A DNA stretch of 64,000 bases, taken from assembly GCF_964026585.1 (NCBI RefSeq), contig NZ_OZ032160.1, forward strand, positions 248,001 through 312,000, given 5' to 3'. The first letter of the stretch is position 1, and each line of letters starts with the position of its first letter. Below the pieces are notes generated by a model. That model made no database searches. It saw only the letters and a program-made list of their open reading frames with translations, and had not been told where the DNA came from. This stretch comes from Candidatus Endowatersipora endosymbiont of Watersipora subatra (GTDB lineage: Bacteria > Pseudomonadota > Alphaproteobacteria > Rhizobiales > Rhizobiaceae). Made by a program: the position numbers and the translations under genes. Of the stretch, positions 42,688 to 52,141 are shown piece after piece.

Positions 42688-43524
42688 TTATCCGATACGT
42701 CCGGTAATGTAACTTTCTGTTCTAGGATCTCGTGGATTCGTAAAAATGTCGTCAGTCGAACCCGTTTCAACAATCGTTCCAAGATGGAAAAACGCTGTTT
42801 CTTGGCTCACTCTGGCAGCTTGCTGCATTGAGTGTGTGACTATCACAATAGTGTAGTTTTTTCTAAGTTCGTCTATTAATTCTTCAACGACGGCGGTGGC
42901 AATGGGATCAAGGGCAGAACAGGGCTCGTCCATTAAAATAACGCCTGGAGACACAGCGATGGCGCGCGCTATGCATAAGCGTTGTTGCTGACCACCTGAA
43001 AGCCCCGTCCCCAATTCATTAAGGCGATCTTTAACTTCATCCCAAAGCCCTGCTTTCTTGAGACTCTTTTCAACAATCTCAATTAAATCTGATTTATTAC
43101 GTGCTAACCCATGAATACGAGGACCATAGGCTACGTTTTCAAAAATAGATTTAGGAAACGGGTTGGGTTTTTGAAAAACCATCCCTACATTAGCACGGAG
43201 ATCAACGACATCAATAGCTGGATCATAAATATCGATCCCATCAAGTCGAATGATTCCAGTCACCTCGCAAATATTAATTGTATCATTCATACGGTTCAAG
43301 CAACGTAAAAAAGTTGATTTTCCACACCCAGACGGGCCAATCAGTGCGGTCACCTTTTTAGAACTAATGTCCAAATCTACACGATTCAGAGCTTGTTTAT
43401 GACTATAGAAAACCGATACATCCCTACACTGCATCTTCGGTAGTTCAATAACGGTAGCTTTATCTTTGTCACTCATTGGTGTTGGTGTCTTAGAAAACTG
43501 TTTTTTGGTTTTTATATCCATCAT
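42688..43524 (-). CDS. pstB: Phosphate ABC transporter ATPase PstB
   Basis: ATPase of the high-affinity phosphate importer (about 278 residues). It has Walker [13 protein letters not shown], the PstB Q-loop region [22 protein letters not shown], signature [14 protein letters not shown], Walker [14 protein letters not shown] and the H-loop in [14 protein letters not shown]. The likely start is one of the two adjacent ATGs at 43524/43521, just after the pstA stop; an upstream start at 43542 would overlap pstA. Confidence 0.96.
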   Translation of the reverse strand: MMDIKTKKQFSKTPTPMSDKDKATVIELPKMQCRDVSVFYSHKQALNRVDLDISSKKVTALIGPSGCGKSTFLRCLNRMNDTINICEVTGIIRLDGIDIYDPAIDVVDLRANVGMVFQKPNPFPKSIFENVAYGPRIHGLARNKSDLIEIVEKSLKKAGLWDEVKDRLNELGTGLSGGQQQRLCIARAIAVSPGVILMDEPCSALDPIATAVVEELIDELRKNYTIVIVTHSMQQAARVSQETAFFHLGTIVETGSTDDIFTNPRDPRTESYITGRIG

Positions 43525-43525
43525 T

Positions 43526-44860
43526 TCACCAACGCCGCTCAAATTTATTTCTTAACCAGACAGTGACTCCATTCATCAGTACAAGAAATACCAATAAAAT
43601 AAGAGTGGCAGCAGCAGTTTTTTGTTGAAAACCAATTTCAGGAAAATCCGCCCACATATAAATTTGTACTGGAAGTACTGTTGCTGGATCACTAAAACTT
43701 GCTGGAATATCAACAATGAAAGCCACCATTCCAATCATAAGGAGAGGTGCAGTTTCTCCTAAAGCTCGAGCCATTCCAATGATAGAACCGGTCATAATAC
43801 CCGGCATAGCAAGAGGTAAAACATGATGAAAAACAGTCTGTATTCTTGAGGCTCCTATCCCAAACGCGGCTTCCCTGATTGATAGGGGTACAGATTTTAT
43901 AGCCGTACGCGAGGCAATAATCATGGTCGGCAAGGTCATTAAGGCCAACACCATACCGCCTGTAAGGGCCGCCGAACGAGGCGCGCCTCCACCAATTGTA
44001 ATGATACCAAAATCAATACCGTTTATGAAGATGCCCAAACCTAAAAGACCAAAAACAATTGAAGGAACGGCAGCTAGATTATTAATATTTACTTCAATGA
44101 GGGCGTTTAAACGATTTTTTTGAGAAAATTCTTCAAGATAAATGGCACCAGCAACACCGACAGGGAATGACAAGATTAAGGTCACGAAAAGTGTTAAGAA
44201 CGATCCAACAACGGCTCCCCAAATCCCTGCCATTTCTGGCTCTCGACTGGCACCGTTAGTGAAGAAAATACTGTTCCAACGCGATTCAATTCGTCCTTCT
44301 CCTTTCAATTGTTTGAGCCAATCTATCTCTTTATCGGATATTTTTCGTTCCGATTCCGGTCGAGACAAATTACCCAACAATTCTTTGAAATAAAGATCAG
44401 CTTTGTCAGATAAAGGAATACTTACATCTTGCGTTTTACCTATCCAATCCGTGTTCCGAATCGCTGCTTTCTGTACAGAAATAGACGCACCGCTTGAGAT
44501 TATTTTTTGAAGGAGACGTTTATCCTTTCTCGTCGTGACCTCGGGGAAAAGATCTTTCAATCCCTGACGAATCATTTTTCGAAAATCGTAGGTCTTAAGG
44601 GTTTCCGCTGTTAATTCTTTATTTTTGAAGTTGAGCGGCACTATCGCGTAGTGATTAGTAAATGCAGGTATTGCATTTCTAATTATTGTCCACAATAATA
44701 AAATTAGAAATGCAACTGCAACGAGAACTGCAGAACCTCCCAAAAAACGGAAACGACGTTCAGATGAAAAACGCTTGGCTGTTAGCGCCTTGCGTTCAGA
44801 TTTTCCAATCTTGGTGTTCTCGTGAGCTCGATCTATGTCTTTCAAAATGATCTTAGTCAT
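43526..44860 (-). CDS. pstA: Phosphate ABC transporter permease PstA
   Basis: Inner-membrane permease of the Pst system. The long N-terminal part (helix near 50-70, then about 170 residues facing the periplasm) is typical of rhizobial PstA with a DUF3333 domain. The C-terminal permease domain has [30 protein letters not shown] start it at the ATG at 44860, which overlaps the end of pstC by eight bases; 44884 is the alternative. Confidence 0.93.
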   Translation of the reverse strand: MTKIILKDIDRAHENTKIGKSERKALTAKRFSSERRFRFLGGSAVLVAVAFLILLLWTIIRNAIPAFTNHYAIVPLNFKNKELTAETLKTYDFRKMIRQGLKDLFPEVTTRKDKRLLQKIISSGASISVQKAAIRNTDWIGKTQDVSIPLSDKADLYFKELLGNLSRPESERKISDKEIDWLKQLKGEGRIESRWNSIFFTNGASREPEMAGIWGAVVGSFLTLFVTLILSFPVGVAGAIYLEEFSQKNRLNALIEVNINNLAAVPSIVFGLLGLGIFINGIDFGIITIGGGAPRSAALTGGMVLALMTLPTMIIASRTAIKSVPLSIREAAFGIGASRIQTVFHHVLPLAMPGIMTGSIIGMARALGETAPLLMIGMVAFIVDIPASFSDPATVLPVQIYMWADFPEIGFQQKTAAATLILLVFLVLMNGVTVWLRNKFERRW

Positions 44861-46244
44861 ATTGTTCTCGATATTTCTGAACAACTCTTAAGGCCACTAC
44901 GTTCAGTACAAGAGTGATGAAGAATAAGATTAAACCTAAAGCGAAAGCTGCGAGAGTTTTCGCGCTATCAAATTCCTGATCTCCAACCAATAATATGACT
45001 ATTTGGACGGTGACTGTAGTTACAGCTTCTAAAGGATTGATAGTCAGATTTGCTGCCAAACCTGCGGCCATCACAACAATCATGGTCTCTCCAACAGCCC
45101 GAGATATAGCCAATAAAATAGCAGAAACAATCCCAGGCAAAGCAGCAGGCCAAACAACCCTAATAATAGTTTCAGACTTTGTTGCTCCCAGACCAGCAGA
45201 ACCATCACGAAGAGATTGTGGAACAGCATTGATGACATCATCGGATAGTGAAGATACAAAAGGAATAATCATGATTCCCATAACTAATCCAGCTGCAAGA
45301 GCAGATTCATAAGAAACATCAAGACCTAACGAATTACCCCATCCACGAATTGATGGTGCAATGGTTAAAGCAGCAAAAAAACCGTACACAACAGTAGGAA
45401 TGCCAGCGAGGATTTCCAGAACCGGTTTAGCTACTTGTCTAAATCTCAAACTTGCATAATCTGACAAATAGATGGCTGACATCAGACCAATTGGAGCGGC
45501 AACACACATGGCGATAAACGTGATGAGCAATGTCCCCGCAAATAAAGGGATCGCCCCAAAAACATTTGAATTATTATCATCGAGACTTTCTGCACCTGCC
45601 CCTTCAAATGCTGATTGGGGAGACCAGTGAATTCCGAATAGAAAATCTAGAATAGATACCCTTTCAAAAAACTGTAAACTTTCAAAAATCAAAGAAAATA
45701 CAATGCCGAGTGTTGTTAATATAGCTACGCCTGAACAAGCGAGTAATATGTAAAGAATGAGTCGTTCAACCTTCTTTCTTGCACATTTTTGCGGTGTAAT
45801 ACCCTGAAATGTCCATAAAAATATCGAAATCGTGAGGATGATAAGGAACGAAATACCGATCCAGTTTGATCGTGATTGAAAAGTGGTCGCAAATTGCCCT
45901 GCGCGGATTTTTGATTCATTTGAAAAGGCAACGATTCCTCCTGATGCCAGCGTCCATGCATCACGAATAAAACTCTCCTGCTTTGCTAAACTGAGTGAGC
46001 TAAGCTCTGACGAGAACTCCGAAGCAATGACCCCATTTAACCATCTTCTTGAGAAATAATTCCAAATTAACCAAAGCACAAGACCAGGTAAAAAAACGCT
46101 TAAAGCAACATCGACTCCATGATAGACTGGTCTTGAACGCAACAAAGATATATCAGATTCGACAACTCGATATGCTTTGCTGATTGACAAAAAAAATGCG
46201 AAAACTGAAAATATCAGCAGCGCAATAGGAACTGATAGTGGCAT
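44853..46244 (-). CDS. pstC: Phosphate ABC transporter permease PstC
   Basis: Partner permease (463 residues), again the longer rhizobial form: about 170 residues of extra N-terminal region with several helices precede the transport domain. The coupling loop is SLRDGSAGLGATKSETIIRVVWPAALPGIVSA. AAGG lies about 8 bases before the ATG. It overlaps pstA downstream. Confidence 0.94.
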   Translation of the reverse strand: MPLSVPIALLIFSVFAFFLSISKAYRVVESDISLLRSRPVYHGVDVALSVFLPGLVLWLIWNYFSRRWLNGVIASEFSSELSSLSLAKQESFIRDAWTLASGGIVAFSNESKIRAGQFATTFQSRSNWIGISFLIILTISIFLWTFQGITPQKCARKKVERLILYILLACSGVAILTTLGIVFSLIFESLQFFERVSILDFLFGIHWSPQSAFEGAGAESLDDNNSNVFGAIPLFAGTLLITFIAMCVAAPIGLMSAIYLSDYASLRFRQVAKPVLEILAGIPTVVYGFFAALTIAPSIRGWGNSLGLDVSYESALAAGLVMGIMIIPFVSSLSDDVINAVPQSLRDGSAGLGATKSETIIRVVWPAALPGIVSAILLAISRAVGETMIVVMAAGLAANLTINPLEAVTTVTVQIVILLVGDQEFDSAKTLAAFALGLILFFITLVLNVVALRVVQKYREQYD

Positions 46245-46328
46245 GGGCCAAAACCTTCTATCACAAACGATGTTTTAATCTTAAATGGATCTCCTTTCTG
46301 GTATCCATTCAAACTATAAAATTTCTGA

Positions 46329-47369
46329 TTACATAATCAGTGGTTCAAAAGAGAGCGCCTTTTTTGCAATTATTTCACGATCTGCTTTGGGGAGCGGTAT
46401 TAAGCCCTTTTCAGCTAAATAACCTTCATCACCCCAAGTTTCTTCATTAGTAAATTCAGAAATATACTCTTCAATACCAGGAACAATACCAACATGTTCT
46501 TTTTTAACATAAAAATATAGTGATCTTGAGATTGGATAATCTCCTGATGCAATATTATCGAATGTCGGTTGTATGCCAGCAATCGACGCACCTTTGATTT
46601 TGTCTGAATTCTGATCGAAGAAAGAAAAACCAAGAATACCAACTGCACTCGGATTCGCTTTGATCTTCTGAATAATTAGATTATCATTCTCACCCGTTTC
46701 TACATAGGCGCCATCTTCACGAATAGCGTGAGCTATTTTTTCAAAAGCCTTTTTATCCCGCTTTCGGATAGCAGAAAGCATTTCTACGTTTTTTGCTCCA
46801 TTTTCGAAAACCAACTCGACAAAAGCATCACGAGTCCCTGATGTTGGAGGTGGACCAAGAACTTCAATCCTAACAGATGGAAGTGAAGAATCAACATCAG
46901 ACCAGAGCCTATGAGGATTATCTTTAAGCTCACCGTCAACAACAACCTTCTTTGCTAAGGCGTTAAAAATTTGGAGATGGGTCAGATTTAACACAATACC
47001 TTCTTTAGCCGAGCTCATTACAATACCGTCAAATCCAACCTTAATTTCAACAGGGGTTGCACCATTTTGAATGCATTTGTTGAATTCCCTTTCCTTGATA
47101 CGGCGCGAAGCATTCGTAATATCAGGTGTTTCTTCTCCAATTCCAGAACAAAATAGCTTCAGACCACCCCCTGAGCCTGTGGATTCGACAACTGGCGTTT
47201 TGAAAGAGGTCTTTTGACCAAATTGTTCTGCAACAGCGGTTGAAAACGGAAAAACTGTTGATGAACCAACAATCTGAATCTGATCGCGAGCAGATGCTGA
47301 TTTCGAAACTATCAAAATCACCAGAACCAGAAGCGTGAACACATGTTTATTTTTAAGCATAATAGCCAT
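46329..47369 (-). CDS. pstS: Phosphate-binding protein PstS
   Basis: Periplasmic phosphate receptor (346 residues) with a Sec signal peptide (hydrophobic about 10-22, cleavage near SASA-RDQ). Phosphate-contact segments are IVGSSTVFPFS, STGSGGGLKLFC, and GPPTSGTRDAFVEL. AGGAAGG lies 8 bases before the ATG. It is the first gene of the pstSCAB-phoU-phoB run, with three Pho-box repeats about 80 bases upstream. Confidence 0.96.
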   Translation of the reverse strand: MAIMLKNKHVFTLLVLVILIVSKSASARDQIQIVGSSTVFPFSTAVAEQFGQKTSFKTPVVESTGSGGGLKLFCSGIGEETPDITNASRRIKEREFNKCIQNGATPVEIKVGFDGIVMSSAKEGIVLNLTHLQIFNALAKKVVVDGELKDNPHRLWSDVDSSLPSVRIEVLGPPPTSGTRDAFVELVFENGAKNVEMLSAIRKRDKKAFEKIAHAIREDGAYVETGENDNLIIQKIKANPSAVGILGFSFFDQNSDKIKGASIAGIQPTFDNIASGDYPISRSLYFYVKKEHVGIVPGIEEYISEFTNEETWGDEGYLAEKGLIPLPKADREIIAKKALSFEPLIM

Positions 47370-47445
47370 GAAGAAACCTTCCTATATCGATTGACAGAAA
47401 TATCAATGGTATGAACTCTCCTTCAATAAGATTTCTCATCGAAGC

Positions 47446-47479
47446 TCTATGACAATTGTATGACATTTATATGACAAAA
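47446..47479 (-). promoter_or_regulatory. Pho box: three PhoB repeats at 11-bp spacing before pstS
   Basis: ATGACA occurs at 47449, 47460 and 47471, exactly 11 bases apart. On the minus strand, the direction of pstS, this reads as three tandem TGTCAT units, the PhoB half-site in proteobacteria. It lies about 80 bases upstream of the pstS ATG and just beyond the phoR stop. Repeats and spacing are seen; binding by the PhoB encoded at 41127-41822 is a strong inference. Confidence 0.88.
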
Positions 47480-47504
47480 TGATTCTGCTTATGAAACAAA
47501 TTCC

Positions 47505-48554
47505 TTACGCAGGTAAGAAGACGGTTACTTTCGTACCGGATCCAGGTATACTTTGAATTGTCATCCGTCCCCTGTGACGGCTAAGAATATGTTTGACAAT
47601 AGCCAACCCCAACCCTGTTCCCCCCATTTTCCTTGAGCGACCATTGTCAATCCTGTAAAATCGTTCAGATAACCTCGGAATATGCTCTGCTTCTATTCCT
47701 TCGCCCTGGTCTTCTACAGAGATCAACCAAACAGGATGAAGAAACTGTGGCGCTGAGGAATGACGATGAAGAGAGATCGTTATGTCACCTCCTGGTTTTG
47801 AATATTTGATTGCATTTTCAATCAGATTCAGGAATACTTGTAGCAGTTGATCAGAATTCCCCATGATCATACATTCCTCACATTCTGGCTGAAATAGTAT
47901 TTTTCTTTCTAACATTTTGTTCCGTTCAGATACTGTAGTACAGACGCGTTTGATGATTCTAATCAACTCAACCCGTTCTGTTGGTCGAATTTTTTCTTCG
48001 GCCTCGACACGCGATAGTGATAGGAGATCGTCAATCAAGCGGTCCATTCTTTCAGCCTCGATCTGCATGATCCTAAGAAACCGCCTTACTATTTTAGGAT
48101 CTTTTTTGGCAGAACTCTGCAGTGTCTCTATCATCCCTGATAAAGTGGTGAGTGGTGAGCGTAACTCATGGCTAACATTCGCTACAAAGTCACTACGCAT
48201 CTGTGCCGCTTCCAATAATGGTGATACATCCCTTAAGGTTACAACAACAACAGGCTGACCTTTTGTTGCATGATCTACATTATCTAAATATATAGCCGTG
48301 AACTGATATGTCGTAGGGGTTGGTGTTGATAATTGAATATTAGCTCTGCTTTTACCTGTATTCTCGAATACTATATTTAAGCATCGGATAGCGTCGGGAT
48401 GTCGAAGCGCTCTAACAAAAGGCTGACCTTGAAGACCAACCCCTAAAATTTCCTCTGCTGATCGATTGAGCTGAGTAATATAACGCTCGTCGCTGATAAG
48501 AACAACAGGCTCTTCAATCGCGTTGAGAATGTTTTGAAGTTCACATACTTCCAC
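47505..48554 (-). CDS. phoR: Phosphate-regulon histidine kinase PhoR, without membrane anchor
   Basis: Sensor kinase for PhoB (349 residues). A PAS-like domain (about 8-110) is followed by the dimerisation helix with the phosphorylated histidine H129 in ANVSHELRSPLTT. The ATPase domain comes next, with NLIENAIKYS, SVEDQGEGIEAEHIPRLSERFYR and GGTGLGLAIVKHI. It starts with GTG at 48554, AAAAGG lying about 12 bases upstream. In-frame sequence before that reaches a TAG within ten codons, so the transmembrane helices usual at the PhoR N-terminus are absent. The kinase core appears intact. Confidence 0.92.
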   Translation of the reverse strand: MEVCELQNILNAIEEPVVLISDERYITQLNRSAEEILGVGLQGQPFVRALRHPDAIRCLNIVFENTGKSRANIQLSTPTPTTYQFTAIYLDNVDHATKGQPVVVVTLRDVSPLLEAAQMRSDFVANVSHELRSPLTTLSGMIETLQSSAKKDPKIVRRFLRIMQIEAERMDRLIDDLLSLSRVEAEEKIRPTERVELIRIIKRVCTTVSERNKMLERKILFQPECEECMIMGNSDQLLQVFLNLIENAIKYSKPGGDITISLHRHSSAPQFLHPVWLISVEDQGEGIEAEHIPRLSERFYRIDNGRSRKMGGTGLGLAIVKHILSRHRGRMTIQSIPGSGTKVTVFLPA

Positions 48555-48965
48555 AACCGCTAGCCTTTTAGCCTTTAAAATCTAGTTAGTTGCTGAATCA
48601 CCTATTAGAATAGGTTACTGATCAACCTAACTTATACGTTACCCCTTCTAACTTCAATCATCTTACCAAGAGATTAGCAATTAACATAGAAACTGAACGC
48701 TTGTCAGAACATGCCTTTAAAAATCGCGACTAAACTGAATTCTTGAGGTCAACATAATTAACAGAATTCATAATTAACTGATATGTTAAAGTCTGAACCA
48801 TGAGGTATGTTATCTTTTGAACTAAATGGTCTTAGAATCATCAATTCATCTTCATCTTGACCCCAGATGAGGCCTCCTTCATAAGGAGGAGATTCGATCT
48901 TCATGATGGACTTCAATCAAAAAGATTGACCGATTGAAACGCCAGAATAATCCCTGGATGAGTGG
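48555..48965. other. 411-base divergent gap between phoR and the DMT transporter
   Basis: No missing PhoR membrane segment can be read on the minus strand. On the plus strand CCTCCTT-CAT-AAGGAGG (48873-48889) is a perfect seven-pair hairpin containing a strong ribosome binding site. An ORF of eight or nine codons (M-M-D-F-N-Q-K-D) starts at 48903. Other content is AT-rich and featureless. Confidence 0.45.
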
Positions 48966-49892
48966 ATGAATAGTTATGAAGTTAAGAGACTTAAACGCTG
49001 GATTTATGAACCAATGAATCTCGATCATACGACGACTCCACTCGGAGTTTGGAGGCTTCTTGTTCTTGCTTACCTGATGTTTTCCCTTCTTGATGTTGCC
49101 GGAAAATATCTAGTTCTAGCAGGTTTTATGCCTCTCTTTGTTGTTTGGTCTCGATTTGCGGGGCATACGATATTCATCATGTTTATGCTTAAATTCTGGA
49201 ACAATCCAGGTCTTTACCATACTCGTAAACCTTTGAAACAGTTTATTCGCGGAGCGATGTTGACCTTTACAGCATTATCAAATTTTATAGCGCTTCGTTA
49301 TCTTCAACTTTCTGAAACCGTTGCTATCTTTCTTGCTTCTCCGATGATAATTACCGCTCTTTCTGGTCCCATGTTGGGTGAATGGGCAGGATGGAGACAT
49401 TGGATAGCTGTCATAATTGGATTTTTTGGAGTCATCATAGTCGTAAGGCCAGGAACAACTATGTTTCAATGGCCTGTCTTGTTTTCAATCTTTTCGGTCG
49501 TCACTTATTCGTTATATGCTATCATGACACGAAAAATGACTGAGACAGAAACGGATGAAAGCATGATATTTTATTCAGGCTTAATTCCAACGTGTGTCTT
49601 ATTCCCTATTTTATTTTTCCAACAGTTTAGAACTGTTACAATCAATGAACTATTTGCATTTTGTATTATGGGCGTTTTTGGTTCAGTTGGCCACCTTATG
49701 TTAGTCAAAGCTCATCGGTTGGCACCAGCACCGTTAATTGCTCCTGCTGTTTTCACATCAATTATTTGGATGATACTTCTCGGTTATCTTATTTTTAATC
49801 AATTACCTGATTCTTGGACAGTTTTGGGAGCTTCTATAATAATTGCTAGTGGCTTTTATCTTTTGCAAAGAGAACACTTTCTTAAAAATTAG
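48966..49892 (+). CDS. DMT-superfamily (EamA) transporter
   Basis: Inner-membrane protein of 308 residues with about ten helices arranged as two EamA repeats. Repeat 1 includes FTALSNFIALRYLQLSETVAIFLASPM, and repeat 2 ends GYLIFNQLPDSWTVLGASIIIASGFYLL. DMT family members export metabolites, amino acids or riboflavin-like compounds; the substrate cannot be told here. The start at 48966 has no clear ribosome binding site; 49014 is an alternative. Confidence 0.88.
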   Translation: MNSYEVKRLKRWIYEPMNLDHTTTPLGVWRLLVLAYLMFSLLDVAGKYLVLAGFMPLFVVWSRFAGHTIFIMFMLKFWNNPGLYHTRKPLKQFIRGAMLTFTALSNFIALRYLQLSETVAIFLASPMIITALSGPMLGEWAGWRHWIAVIIGFFGVIIVVRPGTTMFQWPVLFSIFSVVTYSLYAIMTRKMTETETDESMIFYSGLIPTCVLFPILFFQQFRTVTINELFAFCIMGVFGSVGHLMLVKAHRLAPAPLIAPAVFTSIIWMILLGYLIFNQLPDSWTVLGASIIIASGFYLLQREHFLKN

Positions 49893-49988
49893 AGTGTAAA
49901 TATTGGTTTTGAATTCTTCAGAAGATGCAAAAAGTAACTCCAATCTTACTGAATAAGATTACTGAGTTAATTAACCTTCTCTAAAAAC

Positions 49989-50687
49989 TTATCGCTCCAA
50001 CATTGTTTCCCCTATCCCCCCTTCTATCAGGCCTAATCGCTTGTCGAGATAGATTTGGCATTCGGACAACAATTCATCTTTATGATCACTGAAGAAATGG
50101 TTCGCATTAGGAATGTTGATCTGTGTGGTGGTAATGCCCCTTTGGCTGCGTAGTTTATCAATAAGAAATTGAACATCTTTAGGTTGCGAGACCCTATCCT
50201 CTTCACCATGGATAATTAACCCAGAAGCAGGGCAGGGTGCCAGAAAAGAAAAATCATAAATGTTGGGCTGTGGAGCAATAGAAATATAACCTTCAATTTC
50301 AGGTCGACGCATTAGAAGTTGCATACCAATCCATGAGCCAAATGAAAAGCCAGCAACCCAGCAACCCATGGCATCAGGATGCATGCTCTGAATCCAATCG
50401 AGTGCAGCAGCTGCATCAGACAATTCACCTGCACCATAATCAAACTTTCCTTGACTACGGCCAACTCCACGAAAATTGAAACGAAGCGCGGTAAAATTAC
50501 GTTCTTGAAACAGATAAAATAGTCGATAAATGATCGGATGATTCATTGTCCCACCAAATTTTGGATGTGGATGCAAGATAATCGCAATTGGTGAATTTTT
50601 ATTTTCTGATGGCTGGTAACGACCTTCAAGACGGCCTACGGGGCCGTTAAATATAACCTCGGGCATAGACCATTTACTCCTGAACAT
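49989..50687 (-). CDS. Alpha/beta hydrolase
   Basis: Small alpha/beta hydrolase (232 residues). The nucleophile elbow is GFSFGSW, with oxyanion-type IILHPHPKFGGTMNHP near the N-terminus, the structural FNFRGVGRSQG strand-turn, the acid in IHGEEDRVSQP and the histidine in IPNANHFFSDH. The catalytic triad is therefore complete. It belongs to the family often annotated as a putative acyl-peptidase-like or serine hydrolase and commonly lies beside the cysteine desulfurase of the suf cluster in rhizobia. The substrate is unknown. Confidence 0.87.
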   Translation of the reverse strand: MFRSKWSMPEVIFNGPVGRLEGRYQPSENKNSPIAIILHPHPKFGGTMNHPIIYRLFYLFQERNFTALRFNFRGVGRSQGKFDYGAGELSDAAAALDWIQSMHPDAMGCWVAGFSFGSWIGMQLLMRRPEIEGYISIAPQPNIYDFSFLAPCPASGLIIHGEEDRVSQPKDVQFLIDKLRSQRGITTTQINIPNANHFFSDHKDELLSECQIYLDKRLGLIEGGIGETMLER

Positions 50688-50944
50688 TAACGATAAAGGC
50701 AGCTACCTTAGGTTTTAGGATCAAGCAATCAAGAAAAATAATTGAGGAGGTAAAATTTCCTGACACTATACACCTTGACGGATAGATGAGTAAATTCTAA
50801 CCTGTCTTGCAAAGATAGAGACATTCTTGTTCATCTAGGAGATTCATAAAAAAATCAAGACTATGAGCTCAATTAGATAATCATCGTTTTTATTTATTGT
50901 TTTTATTGAGGGAATTTTTAGAGGGATCTGAAGACCATTTTTCT

Positions 50945-52132
50945 ATGGCTAATTCACGTGTCTATCTTGATCATAATGCGAGCTCTTCTTTAAGAGAAGG
51001 AGCCCGTCAGGCCATGATAGAAACACTTTCTTTGTGTGGAAATCCTTCCTCCGTTCACAAAGATGGGCGTTTTTTACGTTTTCTTCTTGAGAAGGCACGA
51101 GCACAGATCGGTGCTTTTGTTGGTGTTGATGCGGATAATGTCATTTTCACATCTAGCGCTACGGAAGCGGCGAATCTTGCATTAACTCCTGATGTTTATA
51201 AGGATGGCGATCCATGTCCTGCAGGACATCTTTATGTTTTAGAAAGCGAGCATCCGTGCGTATTAGCCGGCGGCCGTTTTCTACCACAGAATATTAGTAC
51301 CATACCAGTCAATGAAAATGGCATTATTGATCATGAAGCCCTTGAAACCTTATTGAAATGTCATGATCATAATCGAGGACTGGCTTATGTAGCCGTTCAA
51401 TTAGTTAATAGCGAGACCGGCGTGATTCAGCCCGTGTCCAAGATTGTTCGAAGCGTACGATTGCATGGTGGCTATGTCTTGTGCGATGCGGTTCAAGCGG
51501 CTGGAAAAATGCCTGTCTGTATACAAGAGTTAGGTGTTGACTTTTTACTTCTTTCTGGTCATAAAATCGGGGGGCCTCATGGTGTTGGTGCTTTGGTTTC
51601 TGCGAATGCAATGCTTCATTTACCATCTGCTATAAAAGGTGGAGGACAGGAGAGAACCCGTCGAGCTGGGACAGAGAATGTTGTTGCTATCGTTGGCTTT
51701 GGGAATGCAGCCCAGGAAGCATCTGAACAGCTTAATAATTTTGTGAAACTTTCAACGTTAAGAGACTCCATTGAAAACCACTTGACCTCCATATGTCAAT
51801 CAAATGGTTTGATCGATCGTCTTGTTTTCTTTGGTCAAGAAGTGAGTCGTGTTGGTAACACACTTGCCTTTTCGGTGCGGGGGCTGAATGCAGAGACCTC
51901 TGTTATTGCCTTTGATCTAGATGGTGTATCGATTTCATCTGGCTCTGCTTGTTCTTCTGGTAAAGTCGGTCGTAGTCATGTTTTGGCTGCAATGGGCATT
52001 GATGAAGAGTCTTCCAAAGGAGCGATGAGGGTCAGTTTAGGATGGAATTCAACTCAATCAGATGCAGAAAAGTTTTTGAACTCTTTTAAACGCATCACAA
52101 AGCGCTTAAGAAAAAGATCTGGAGATTATTAG
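50945..52132 (+). CDS. Cysteine desulfurase, NifS/IscS-like
   Basis: PLP enzyme (395 residues) that takes sulphur from cysteine. The opening VYLDHNASSSLREGARQAM, the PLP lysine in LLSGHKIGGPHG and the sulphur-carrying cysteine in SSGSACSSGKVGRSH mark it as the class I NifS/IscS type, distinct from the SufS encoded at 55763. The start is the ATG at 50945; the open frame begins at a TTG at 50897 but the extra residues do not fit. SufB follows after 9 bases, so this gene heads the suf operon. Confidence 0.93.
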   Translation: MANSRVYLDHNASSSLREGARQAMIETLSLCGNPSSVHKDGRFLRFLLEKARAQIGAFVGVDADNVIFTSSATEAANLALTPDVYKDGDPCPAGHLYVLESEHPCVLAGGRFLPQNISTIPVNENGIIDHEALETLLKCHDHNRGLAYVAVQLVNSETGVIQPVSKIVRSVRLHGGYVLCDAVQAAGKMPVCIQELGVDFLLLSGHKIGGPHGVGALVSANAMLHLPSAIKGGGQERTRRAGTENVVAIVGFGNAAQEASEQLNNFVKLSTLRDSIENHLTSICQSNGLIDRLVFFGQEVSRVGNTLAFSVRGLNAETSVIAFDLDGVSISSGSACSSGKVGRSHVLAAMGIDEESSKGAMRVSLGWNSTQSDAEKFLNSFKRITKRLRKRSGDY

Positions 52133-52141
52133 GAGGACAAT

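Noticed and set aside
42588..42782. Long N-terminal extension of phoU into pstB
   Set aside because: The ATG at 42587 has a good AGGAAG and matches the PhoU N-terminus; the extension is pstB read in another frame.
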